Assembly (NCBI GenBank): GCA_009733575.1
Contig: ML769525.1
Location: 62,001-126,000, forward strand
Length of the DNA: 64,000 nucleotides
Direction: 5' to 3'
From: Gymnopus androsaceus JB14
Taxonomy: Eukaryota; Basidiomycota; Agaricomycetes; Agaricales; Omphalotaceae
Each line of letters opens with the position of its first letter. The first letter of the stretch is position 1. Under the pieces are notes generated by a model. It saw nothing but the letters and a program-made list of their open reading frames with translations, did no database searches and was not told the DNA's origin. Of this stretch, positions 30,440-41,850 are shown in pieces. The translations under genes and the position numbers were made by a program.

Positions 30440-32640
30440 CATGCTATATTCCATTATAATCCTCAAACGGAGACTCAACCACACCTATCTGCTGCACTTT
30501 ATAAAGCTTCCACCCACCAGGAGCAGGCAACGCACTCTCCTTCCTACCCTCAAACCCAACCTTACTACTAGTAGTTACCCCCTATATCCCCCAAACCCAA
30601 TCAATCCTATCCCTCACATGTGTCCACGCACCCTGGTTTCTCGGCTCCTCCTGCAAATACACTACATCCCTCTCCAGCGCAGCTTCTGTGTACATCCCCA
30701 AACATTTTTGAGCTCCTGGAACGGGAACGGGGCCAGTTCCTCCCATCTCACAAACGACACGACATCGACTAGCCCACGCTCTTTGCGTTCTGACGAGATC
30801 ATAGTAAATTTTGCCTGAGATTATAACGATGCGCTTGGAGGTGCTCTCGTTCTCGAGATGATCACGTAAAATAGGCTTGAACGAAGTCCCGGGCTCGAGA
30901 TCAGCGAGCAACGAGGCAGCAACCTAGATCATAGTTACTAGTTAGCAAGGTCGACAAGAGGGTTCTTGGACGCGCTCACAGAAAGCCGCAAGAGCCCTTT
31001 AGGAGTCGCTACCACCAGAGGCTTCCGGTAGTTCCTTGACATCTGCCGACGTAGTGGATAGAAGTATTGTGCTGGGGTAGTCGGGAACGATATTGACGGG
31101 TTCAGCACCATCATACCTATCGTTCGTGAGCTAGAAACATTTATTAGAACGAAGATTCAGCGCACGAAAATTACAAACCTGAAGGAACCTCTCCAATCTC
31201 GACGAAGAATGTTCCGGACAAGCACCATTGAGACCATGAGGGAGAAGCATTACGAGTCCACTCTGCTTCGACCATTTCGCTATAACATAAAACGAGTCAA
31301 TCTACAGACAAATAGAAACTGCAGTTAAACCACTCACTATCCGACGAGCTGACAAAGGTGTCAGTGATGATGTACGGACGATGGATGATAAATAACGTCG
31401 TCTAAATACACCAGCTGCCAACATACTTGAGCAACGTCGAAAAAGTCACCAAACAGAGCTTCCAAAATCAGCAATAGCGTTGACCTCTCCCAGCTCGTAC
31501 CATATTCGAATCCAAGGACTGCCATCTCGCTCAAGGAACCTATCCAGATATGCTGGTCAGCCAGGCGTCTCCCACAGCGAATAGGCTCACTATTAGCCAG
31601 TTCGATCTTCCCCTCTCCTGTTCAACGGAACCACCGTGACAGTCCGTTCATCCATCTGATCCACCAACATCGCATGATGTTGACTAAACGTTCTCCGTCC
31701 GACATCCTGTCCCGATATCAGTACATCATTACCTTCCAATAAGAAAATCCCGAATGCCATAGCCTGGATAAACGCCACTCAGTTACCACAATCTCCACAG
31801 ATCAGCATAAACATACCTCAGCACTAGCCCCTTCACATATCTCTGCAACTTTGGATGGCTTTCGAATTCCTCGGGCACACGCTTTCTCTACCCTCTCCAG
31901 CACGTCACTGTTCACATCAGTATCCAGGTTCCTGACCGGAGATATCCAGGACTATCGCGTTTGAGATTGGGAAACTTGAGTTGAAGGAAGTTGTCGAAAA
32001 CTTTACTGCGAGCAAGCAGTCCATGGATTCGCTGTTTGAGCTGCTTGTCGACAGCTAAAGGCATGGTATTGGATTCAAGGTGAGAGAACCAAAGACGTTC
32101 TGTCTTAGATTGCGAATGCATATACTATAACACGTAGATTAGAATGAGCTATTATTTCTTGTGAATCACAATGCGCACCTCATAAGCAATTCTTCCGACA
32201 TGAATGTCGCGTAAATGTGGTGATCTCGTCTGAAGTCCACCATTCTTCGGCATCGTTTCGCTGGTCCTCGACTTTTGGATTTGTCCAAACGATTCCATTC
32301 ACGTTGTATCGTTTGTTCCCGTCTTTCGGACCGTATCGACTAGGGTCAAGTGCGGCAACTTCAGAATCCCTAGGGATTAGGTCGAGGGGATCTATTCGAG
32401 CGGCTCGATGACCGTGAATACGGACAGAGTCGACATAATGCAGCAAAGCAGCATTATGGTGCCGGTTTTCTAACTGAGCTTCGTTGTCTATAAAAGGAAT
32501 GAGCATGGGGATTCGTGAATTATAACTGAGTTGCAATCTGGAAAGACAAAAGACGGCGGCTTTCTGAAGCCAAAAGACTCGTCGTGGTAAGCCCTTCGCA
32601 AGACGGATACGAAAGGCTTCTTCAAAGTACTTTGTAGCAT
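30440..32640 (-). pseudogene. DHTKD1-like pseudogene, core deleted
   Basis: Colinear with 19656-23426. It keeps the presequence start (ATG at 32638-32640), the [20 protein letters not shown] region and the C-terminal third. All exons between the [11 protein letters not shown] region and [12 protein letters not shown] are deleted (scar near 31940-31955), so the ThDP-binding HGDAS region is missing. Numerous shifts are also present. It still keeps the ancestral HAMLVDQ frame that is shifted in the main gene. Confidence 0.8.
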
Positions 32641-33093
32641 TTAATCATGGGCGTTCGAAGCCAAGTTCGAATTCGATCGACACGTGCGCTTAAGCTTCTC
32701 TCAAACTACGCGTCAAGTCAAAGTCGAAAACAGCCAAGCAATTGCACTGTGCAGGATAATCGATAATATCTGGTTTATTTTCTTTCAGGCTGGCCGAGTA
32801 ATCGACTAGTACTCTAAACTCACGTTGAGGCGCATTTTTGATGTTACCGGGCGCCCGTTTTGGCCTTTGCTGTACAACTACTATACAATATTGCAATGTA
32901 TCTTTCAAACTTCATGGAAACGGCGCGGCAACAGAGTCTTAGGTCTTGGCTGGCGATCCGTACATCCAGGGCATGTAGCATCCATATAAGTACAGGTCCT
33001 TCTGTCGAACTGCCCCATTCATTCGTCCCCAAGTAGGCTGCAGCATTGACTGTTGCAGCGACTGACTAGTACTGACTACTGACTCTCACAATA

Positions 33094-35094
33094 ATGCCTG
33101 GCGTCGCTACCAACTTGCTCGACAAATCGGAGAAAGGCTCAGGCGAGTCTCGTAGAGGAACCACTAGCCATGTAAGAGCAGCGAGCTCCGACTCTGCAGA
33201 AGATATCAGAATCGATTTCGCCCCTCGGGATGAAGAATATAGATCAGACGAGGATATAGAGGAAGGAGCTGTTCGACCCAGCCTGAGCGCCCGGACGCCA
33301 TCGGGCGGCTCTGTCGATTGGTTCAAGGACCGATTTATGAGAAGAGGCAAGAGAAAAATTGGCACGATGGAGAGTTTGAGAGCTATCGTGACATCTAGTG
33401 GTAAGTGCACTACCCTCTCTCCTACATGCAGTCACAGACCATGACATACAGGGCTTAACCTCCTTGTCATCTTCATTCCTGTCTCGTGGGCTTTCCACTT
33501 TACCAATCACCAGAATCCAGATGATCCAACATCAGTCTGGCCATTTGAAGTCACATTCGCTGGTGAGTACATGAGGTGAATCCATTTCAAACTAAAGCTA
33601 ACATAAATTCGTTAAGTCTCCCTTCTTGCTCTGGTTCCTCTAGAGAAATCTCTAGAATACGGAGGTGACCAAATCAGTCTGTATTGCGGAAAAGAAATAG
33701 GCGATCTAATCATAGTTACATTAAACAAGTACGCGTTTTCGCTTTTTCTCCACACCTTACTTCATCGATGACTTGCAGTGCTGTCGAAGCTACCCTCGCC
33801 ATCATCCTTCTAGTAAAATGCGAGTGAGTCAAGAGCCAGACCGTTTACCCTTTCATTCACTTAACATTTTTTACAGACTACGTATACTTCAATCAACCAT
33901 TATTGGTGTAATTCTCCTTCACCTTCTACTTGTCCCTGGTGTAGCATTCATAATTGGCGGAGCCAAATTGATCTACCAGTCATTAAACGAACACTCTGCC
34001 CAGCTCAACCATATTTTACTTTTAATGGGGTAAATAAACACGCTCTTCCCAGTTTCTTATACTCACCTTTGATCATCATAGGGTACTCACACTCGTTCTA
34101 CCTACCGCATTATATTCTACGCTGAAAAATTCGGGTGAAGTCGATAGTGAGATCAGCAAGAAGCTACTCGACCTGAGTCACATTTTGGCCATCATACTTC
34201 TTGTCGTGTAAGTCCATTTTATAATCATACAAACAGATCTTGATATCTGCGCTTCTGTCTCCCCAGATATGCTTTTTCTAGAGTGTTTTTATACAATCCT
34301 CCGGGCGAAAACAATGCTTTGCGCCCGCTCCCGGACGCCCCAATCGAGCTTATTGAAGAAGAGCGCAAACTCCTTGAAGAAGAACCAGAAGTCAATCAAT
34401 GGGTGTGCATTGCGTTCCTATTTGCTACGATTGCAGTAATGGCTCCCACTGCAGAGTGGCTAGTCGACAGTGTCGATGTGGTTAAATTAGATACTCACAT
34501 TGAACCAGAGTAAGTCTTCCTTACCTACCGTGGCAAATGCTCATTTATCTCCCTTCAGATTTTTCGGACTGATCATTCTACCTCTCGCGTCCTTCACTGC
34601 CGATGCACTCCTCGCAGTGGGGTACTTTATCCAGACTACCGTGCGGTACTTTCTGGGATGGAAACCTCCACCGGCTCAAGTTGCCAAAGCGCGTTCCATC
34701 GATATATCAATACAGTTTAATCTGTTTTGGCTACCGTTAATCATCCTATTGGGATGATGGAATAATAGGCCTATAACGCTACTCTTTGGTGGGTGTTCAC
34801 TGTTCAATAATTTGTGTTCCCGAGCTAATTGAATCTACATGCTTAGATGCATTCGAGGTGGCTGTCCTCATCGGAGCGTGTTTCCTCGTCAACTTTGTAA
34901 CTGCCGATGCAAAAACGAATTGGGCTGAAGGTGCTACGATGGTTTCGTTTTATATCATGATTGTAAGTCTCCATACGTCCTGTATAGTAGCTGAATCTAA
35001 CTGTCCTATGCAGGCCATAACTGCTTGGTTCTATGTTGGCAATACCACGATTGCCGAACTTCTTCAAGGGGGTAAATGTGTCGAATCTAGTTAA
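33094..35094 (+). pseudogene. CAX-family exchanger, type 1 copy B, one premature stop
   Basis: The ATG at 33094 follows a TATA-like CATATAAGTACAG at about 32983. The N-terminal acidic region, the GLNLLVIFIPVSWAFHF segment, alpha-1 (NNAVEATLAI), the large EEERKLLEEEPEVNQWVC exon and the C-terminus all read in frame. The only visible lesion is TGA at 34755-34757, replacing the first Trp of LLGWWTNRP, about 80 codons before the end. It is otherwise complete, with stop at 35092-35094. It could be a very recent pseudogene or a sequence error; a truncated product would lose the last helices. Confidence 0.75.
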
Positions 35095-35475
35095 GCCCCA
35101 ATTTATTTATTACTAATTGTTATACATACCATGATCAATTGTAATGCAGTCTTCCAGTCAACATCCTTCTTCGTTTGCAGTGGTCGAGTAACAGCCATTC
35201 CGATTCATAGGTCTCCACTCAGACTCATGCGAACCTTCCGCAATTCTAATTGCTCCGATCTTGCCGACCTGACTGTATTCATGAAATGAAATGACACTTG
35301 GACTTGGAACCGAGCTCCAACTTCTTGGCTTCCGCTCTGTGCATCAAGGACATTTCCTCCCATATAAGTATAGGTAGTTTCCTGGCGTCAAACTGGCCCC
35401 ATTCTTCACGAATACAGTGCAGCATTGACTTTCTTGCACCTACACACACACTGGTAACGGCCTTACTTATCCAGG

Positions 35476-35757
35476 ATGTCCCATACTGCCAACTTGCATA
35501 ACAACACATCGGAGAAAAGCCCGCGCGCCGGCGAGGTTCGTAGAGGAAACACTGACCTTTTGCGAGCACTGGGCTCCGACTCTGCTGCAGAAGATATCAG
35601 AATTGATTTCGACACTGCAAGGGATGTTTGACTGGCCATTCCCAATCAATCGGAGCAGAGGAAGGAGGTCCTCCAATCCACCCAGTGCACGACCCAGAAC
35701 AAGTCCTCAAACGCCAAAGGACGGTTCTGATTGGCTCAGAGACCGATTTATGAGAAA
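35476..35757 (+). pseudogene. CAX type 2, exon-1 fragment fused to DHTKD1 pseudogene
   Basis: Promoter (CATATAAGTATAGG at about 35361), start (35476) and most of exon 1 of the type 2 CAX gene are present, up to DWLRDRFMR. The sequence then jumps at about 35757 into inverted DHTKD1-like coding sequence. A TGA at 35628-35630 also interrupts the N-terminal region. Confidence 0.75.
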
Positions 35758-37316
35758 TCACGACGTCCCGGGCTCGAGATCAGCGAGCAACGAGGCAGCA
35801 GCCTAGATCATAGTTAGTTAGCAAGGTCGACAAGAGGGTTCTTGGACGCGCTCACAGAAAGCCGCAAGAGCCCTTTAGGAGTCGCTACCACCAAAGGCTT
35901 CCGGTAGTTCCTTAACATCCGCCGACGTAGTAGTAGATGAAAGTATTGTGCTGGGGTAGTCGTTGACGAGTTCAACACCATCATACCTATCATTCGCGAG
36001 CTAGAAACATTTATCAGAACGAAGATTCAGCGCACAAAAATTACAAACCTGAAGGAACCTCTCCAATCTCGACAAAGAATGTTCCGGACCAGCACCATCG
36101 AGACCATGTGGGAGAAGCATTACGAGTCCACTTTGCTTCAACCATTTCGCTATAATACAAAACGAATCAATTCCAAAGACAATCAGAAATCGCAGTTAAA
36201 CCACTCACTCTCCGACGAGCTGACAAAAGTGTCAATGATGATCTACGGACGATGGATGATAAATAACGTCGTCTAAATGCATCAACTGCCAACATACTTG
36301 AGCACCATTGAGCAAGTCACCAAACTGAGCTTCCAAAATCGCCAAATAGCGCTGGCCTCTCCCAGCTCGCACCATATTCGAATCCAAGGACTGCCATCTC
36401 GCTCAAGGAACCTATCCAGATGTGTTGGTCAATCAGGCGTCTCACTCAGCGAATAAACTCACTATTAGCCAGTTTAATCTTCCCCTCTCCTTCCAACATG
36501 TCATTCAACGAAACCACCGTGACAGTCCGTTCATCCTTCCGATCCACCGACATCCTGTCCCGATATCAGTACATCATTACCTTCCAATAACAAAGTCCCG
36601 AATGCCATAGCCTGGATAAACGTCATTCAATTACCCAAATCTCCACAACTCAGTATGCACATACCTCTGCAGTAGCCCAATCCACCCCCTTCCCACTCTC
36701 CACGCTCTCCCCTTTGGCACATGCTCTGCAACTTTGGATGGATCTCGAATCCCTCGGGCACACGTACACTCGCTTTCCCTACCCTCTCCAACACGTCACT
36801 GTTCACATCAGTATCCGGGTTCCTGACCGGATATATCCAGGACTAACGCGTTTGAGAGGAAACTTGAGCTGAGGGAAGTTGTCGAAAACTTTACTGCGAG
36901 CAAGTAGTCCATGAATTCGCTGTTTGAGCTGCTTACAGATAAAGGCATGGTATCGGATTCAAGGAGGTGAGAGAACCAAAGACGCTCTGTCTTGGATTGC
37001 AAATGCATATACTATAACACGTATATTAGAGCAAGTTCTCTTGTGAATCACAATGCGCACCTCATAAGCAATTCTTCCGACATAAGTGTCGCGTAAGTGT
37101 CTGGTGATCTCGTCTGAAGTCCACCATTCTTCGGCATCGTTTCGCTGGTCCTCGACTTTTGGATTCGTCCAAACGATTCCATTCACGTTGTATCCCTTAT
37201 TCCCGTCTTTAACGAAATTTACTTGCAATCTGGAAAGACAAAAGATCTGAAAGACTCGTAGTGGTAAGCCTTTCGCAAGACGGAAACGAAAGAATTTTTC
37301 AAAGTACTGCAGCATT
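35758..37316 (-). pseudogene. DHTKD1-like pseudogene, 3' and core deleted
   Basis: It starts at an ATG-like position (37314-37316). It lacks part of exon 2 and the central exons (same scar, near 36825-36850, as the copy at 30440-32640). It is cut off at the GTSFKP region, so the last about 130 codons are absent. Single-base shifts are present. Confidence 0.8.
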
Positions 37317-38103
37317 GCATGGGCGTTCGTGCGAAGCCGATCGGATCGGCACGTGCGCTTAAGCTCTCTCATCGACGCTCATGAGCTTCCGGTCGCGTCA
37401 AATCTCTGTGCTCTTTCAGACTCCTGGACTTTCAACCGATTAACCACATACCCTAACATTGAATTTATGTCCACTCAAGTAGACTCGCATGTTTGATGTC
37501 GCTGAGCGCCCCTTTTGCTGTACACTGTACAACATCGTAATGTATCTTTCAAACTTCATGGCAACGCAGTCTTAGGTCTTGGCTGGTGGTCCGCGTCAGA
37601 TCCGTTCATCCAGGTCATGTAGAACTGCATATAAGTATATGCTCTAAGTCCTTCTATGGAACTGCCCCCATTTACTAATTCGTCCCAGTAGGTTGCAGCA
37701 TTGACTGCCTTGCGACCAGAGTACTGTTGAGCTTCCACAACAATGTCCACTACCGACTTGCTCGACAAATCGGAGAAGAGTTCAGGCAATCGCGAGTTCG
37801 GTAGAGGAAGCACTAGACGTGTGCGAGCAACGAGCTCCGACTCTGCAGAAGAGATCGTAATTGATTTCGATGTTCAAGATGAAGGACATAGATCAGAGGA
37901 TGATATAGATGAGAGAAGTGTTCGACCCAGCCTGAGCGCCCGGACGCCAACAGGCGGCTCCGATTGGTTCAAGGACCGATTTATGAGAAGAGGTAAGAGG
38001 AAGATTGGCACGATGGAGAGTTTAAGAGCGGCTGTAACATCTAGTTGTAAGTGCACTACCCTCTCTTCTACATGGAGTTGCAGACCTTTACATACAGGGC
38101 TTA

Positions 38104-38309
38104 TGTAACGGATATGGCTCAGATTAGGTATATCTTATCTACATCCCGACGGACTCTTATACCCGCTACGTTATTTACTTTTATATTAGCAGCTTTGACT
38201 TGACTTATTACCTCCACCACGTACGCCGTACCTCGTTTATTCGACTATTCCAAGAATAGAAAGAGGTCTACTCGTACTTGTTGGAACTAAGTCGGGCTGA
38301 GGCCTTACA
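38104..38309 (+). repeat. 5' LTR
   Basis: 206 bp, begins TGTAACGGATATGG and ends GGCCTTACA. It carries an extra CAG near 38191 compared with the 3' LTR. Confidence 0.9.
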
Positions 38310-38468
38310 CTTTTTTACGAGTCCTTGCCTCCTTTCGAAGGCATTCTATTCGACAAATAGTCGAGTCTCGGTTTCGGCCTTGAGATTCCTATTCTACGCT
38401 TCACTCTTTCACTCGTCGATTCTAGGTTGAGGTTCCACTTTTGTGTTGAAACTCCCGTACACTTGAAG

Positions 38469-39434
38469 ATGGCATCTTGTCCCCCGCGGCACCCAAAATC
38501 ATTTCCCCATGACAAACTCACATTCTTTCCTACTCCACGTCGAATGGAGGTACTTGATACCCTTTACAATGTCGCTTGTGCTGCCCGAGATGACGCAAGT
38601 GACTGGCATCCCAATTGCCAGGACTGGAGTGATAATGTTCATGCAGAGGCTGTTGCCCTCCGCCACATGCTCCAGGCTGTGTTCTCGTTCTTGGATGGGG
38701 ATATCCGGAGTGTACAAGAGCTGATGGAAATTATAGATACAGATAGGTGTAATTGGAGTATATGGGCTTACGCAAATCATGTTCATAGAAATGCAGTCAG
38801 CCCAACTTCACCCCTGCCGGAAGAGGAATACCCACCTCCGGGGTTACCTCCCCTGCACACCTGGACCATCCTTCATCCTTACCTTCATTCCAGCTACCCC
38901 AACAATCCCGAATCAGTACCTCCATTGGAAACTGATTTTGCCACCTTCCTTCAGAATCGAGCTGGGACAGGTATCGCTAATAATACCTCGACCCCTCTTC
39001 AAACTCCCATTACTCCGAATCGAGCTGGGACAAGCATCTCCCAGGACGCTTCGACCCCTCTTCACTCTGCGGATCGAGCTGGGACAACTGGTACTGCAAG
39101 TGTAGATGCACGAACCGGTTCGACCCCTCTCCGAACTTCAATTTCTTTGAAACCACCTTCTCCATTGCGCCAACCGTTGGGTCCCCAGCCCATACCGCGA
39201 TGGAATATCCGCACTCTCAACCCCAACCTCAGTTCTGCTAAACATGATACAACATATCGAGCAGTTCACCGTCGGCGCAGACGTAATCGTCGCCCTCACA
39301 GAAATCAATCATCCACTTCATCAACTTTGAATCCACTTAAATCGGATTCGTCATCCCCATCCTCCAATACTCTGAACCAGTCTCCCGCTTCGACAAGCCC
39401 CAAGCCACTCAAATCTGGTTCATTGTTCACATAA
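38469..39434 (+). CDS. internal ORF of the LTR element, function unknown
   Basis: 321 residues from the first in-frame ATG at 38469. The N-terminal half is folded-looking (DTLYNVACAARDDASDWHP, NVHAEAVALRHMLQAVFSFL). The middle has three degenerate repeats of NRAGT......STPL (about 38955-39150 in DNA). The C-terminus is very basic and Ser-rich (RRRRRNRRPHRNQ), as in nucleic-acid-binding gag tails. No zinc knuckle is seen. It could be a divergent gag or a captured host gene. Confidence 0.55.
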   Translation: MASCPPRHPKSFPHDKLTFFPTPRRMEVLDTLYNVACAARDDASDWHPNCQDWSDNVHAEAVALRHMLQAVFSFLDGDIRSVQELMEIIDTDRCNWSIWAYANHVHRNAVSPTSPLPEEEYPPPGLPPLHTWTILHPYLHSSYPNNPESVPPLETDFATFLQNRAGTGIANNTSTPLQTPITPNRAGTSISQDASTPLHSADRAGTTGTASVDARTGSTPLRTSISLKPPSPLRQPLGPQPIPRWNIRTLNPNLSSAKHDTTYRAVHRRRRRNRRPHRNQSSTSSTLNPLKSDSSSPSSNTLNQSPASTSPKPLKSGSLFT

Positions 39435-39622
39435 TCACGTTTTGATAGTAGATATGATATCAATGCAATTACTATTCACTTCAATTGCAGCTACAGTTCA
39501 ACATGCATTAGGATATATCTCGAGAAAATCCCTGGTGATCATTATCCCTGGGACTTGAATCCTTCATTCCATCTTCATTCTTTTGTAGATTCTTCTCGGT
39601 GCAGGAATCTAGTGGGGGAGGG

Positions 39623-39825
39623 TGTAACGGATATGGCTCAGATTAGGTATATCTTATCTACATCCCGACGGACTCTTATACCCGCTACGTTATTTACTTT
39701 TATATTAGCTTTGACTTGACTTATTACCTCCACCACGTACGCCGTACCTCGTTTATTCGACTATTCCAAGAATAGAAAGAGGTCTACTCGTACTTGTTGG
39801 AACTAAGTCGGGCTGAGGCCTTACA
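39623..39825 (+). repeat. 3' LTR
   Basis: 203 bp, essentially identical to the 5' LTR apart from a 3-bp deletion. It is followed by the second GCTTA target copy. Confidence 0.9.
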
Positions 39826-41850
39826 GCTTAACCTCCTTGTCATCTTCATTCCTATCTCGTGGGCTTTCCACTTTACCAATCACCAGAATCCGGAAGATCC
39901 AACATCGGTCTGGCCATTTGAAGTCACATTTGCTGGTGAGCACTTGAACCAAATCCATTTCAAATCAAAGCTAATATATATATATTCATTCAGTCTCCCT
40001 CCTCGCGCTGGTTCCTCTAGAGAAAGCTCTGGAATACGGAGGTGAACAAATCAGTCTGTACTGCGGAAAAGAAATAGGCGATTTAATCATAGTTACATTA
40101 AACAAGTATGCTTTTCCCCTTTTCTTTTCCTCCACACCCTAGTTCATCGATGACTTGCAGTACAGTCGAAGGTACTCTCGCCATCATCCTTCTAGTTAAA
40201 TGCGAGTGAGTCAAGAGCCAGTCCATCTAGCCATTCATCAACTTATCATTTTACAGACTGCGTATACTTCAATCCACCATTATCGGAGTAATTCTTCTTC
40301 ACCTCCTACTTGTACCTGGTGTAGCATTCATAATTGGCGGAGCCAAATTGATTTACCAGTCATTAAATGAACACTCTGCTCAGCTCAACCATATCTTGCT
40401 GCTAATGGGGTAAATAAACACGCTCTTGCCGGATTCTTATACTTACCTTTGGCCGTCTTAGGGTACTCACACTCGTTCTACCGACCGCATTATACTCTAC
40501 GCTGCAAAATTCGGGTGAAGTCGATACGACAATCAGCCAGAAGCTATTCGACCTGAGTCACATATTGGCGATCATACTTCTTGTCGTGTAAGTTCCGTTT
40601 CATAATTACACGAAACAGATATTGATATTCAAGCTTCTGTCTCCAGATATGGTTACTCTCGAGTGTTTTTATACGACCCTCCAGGCGAAAACAATGCCTT
40701 GCGCCCGCTCTCGGACGTCCCGATCGAGTTTCTCGAAGAAGAGCGTAAACTCCTTCATGAGGAACCAGAAGTTAACCAATGGGTGTGCATTGCGTTCCTA
40801 TTGACTACGATTGGGATTATGGCTCCCACTGCAGAGTGGCTAGTCGACAGTGTCGATGTCGTCAAATTGGACGCTCAAATTTCACCAGAGTAAGTCTTCC
40901 GTACCTACCACAACTAATGCTCATTTATCTCCCTTCAGATTTTTCGGACTCATCATTCTACCTCTCGCGTCCTTCACTGCCGATGCACTCCTCTCAGTGG
41001 GGTACTTTATCCAGAGTACCGTGCGGTACTTTCTGGGATGGAAATCTCCACCAACTCCAGTCGCCAAAGCGCGTTCCATCGATATATCAATACAGTTTAA
41101 TCTGTTTTGGCTACCGTTAATCATATTACTGGGATGGTGGACTAATCGGCCTATAACGCTACTCTTTGGTGGGTGTTCACTGTTCAATAATTTGTGTTCC
41201 CGAGCTAATTGATTCTACATGATTAGATGCGTTCGAGGTGGCTGTCCTCATCGGAGCGTGTTTTCTCGTCAACTTTGTAACTGCCGATGCAAAAACTAAT
41301 TGGGCTGAAGGTGCTACGATGGTTTCATTTTATATCATGATTGTAAGTCTCCATGCGTCGTGTATAGTAACTGAGCCTAACTGTCCTATGCAGGCCATAA
41401 CGGCTTGGTTCTATGTTGGCAATACCACGATTGCCGAACTTCTTCAAGGGGGTAAATGTGTCGAATCTGGTTAAGCCCTAATTTATTTATTACTAATTGT
41501 TATACATGCCATGATAAATTGTAATGCAGTCTTCCAGCCAACACTCTTCTTCGTTTGCAGTGGTCGAGTAACAGCCATTCTGATTCACAGGTCTCCACTC
41601 AGACTCATGTGAACCTTCCGCAATTCTAATTGCTCCGATCTTGCCGACTTGACTATATTCATGCAATGAAATGACACTTCGACTTGGAACCGAGCTCCAA
41701 CGTCTTGGCTTCCGCTCCGTGCATCAAGGACATCTCCTCCCACATAAGTATAGGTAGTTTCCTGGCGTCAAACTCGCCCCATTATTTACAAATACCGTGC
41801 AGCATTGACTTGACCTACACACACACTAGTAACGGCCTTATTTATCCAGG

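Larger units (their letters stand above)
38104..39825 (+). mobile_element. non-autonomous LTR retrotransposon (small, gag-like ORF only)
   Basis: Two LTRs of 206 and 203 bp (TGTAACGG...CCTTACA) bound a 1.3-kb interior. A 5-bp target duplication GCTTA stands at 38099-38103 and 39826-39830. A polypurine tract (GGGGGAGGG) directly precedes the right LTR. There is no reverse transcriptase, integrase or protease, so mobility must depend on another element. The LTRs differ by a 3-bp indel and few or no substitutions, so the insertion is recent. Confidence 0.9.
37743..41474 (+). pseudogene. CAX-family exchanger, type 1 copy C, interrupted by LTR element
   Basis: The ATG at 37743 lies about 110 bp after a TATA-like GCATATAAGTATATG. 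Exon 1 (ending SLRAAVTSS) and everything from 39826 on (GLNLLVIFIPISWAFHF through VESG, stop at 41472-41474) are intact, with alpha-1 reading NNTVEGTLAI and alpha-2 LASFTADALLSVGYF. A 1722-bp LTR element sits in the first bases of exon 2. If the element were spliced out exactly the gene would be normal. The acceptor reconstructed at the right LTR edge leaves exon 2 two bases short. Confidence 0.75.
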
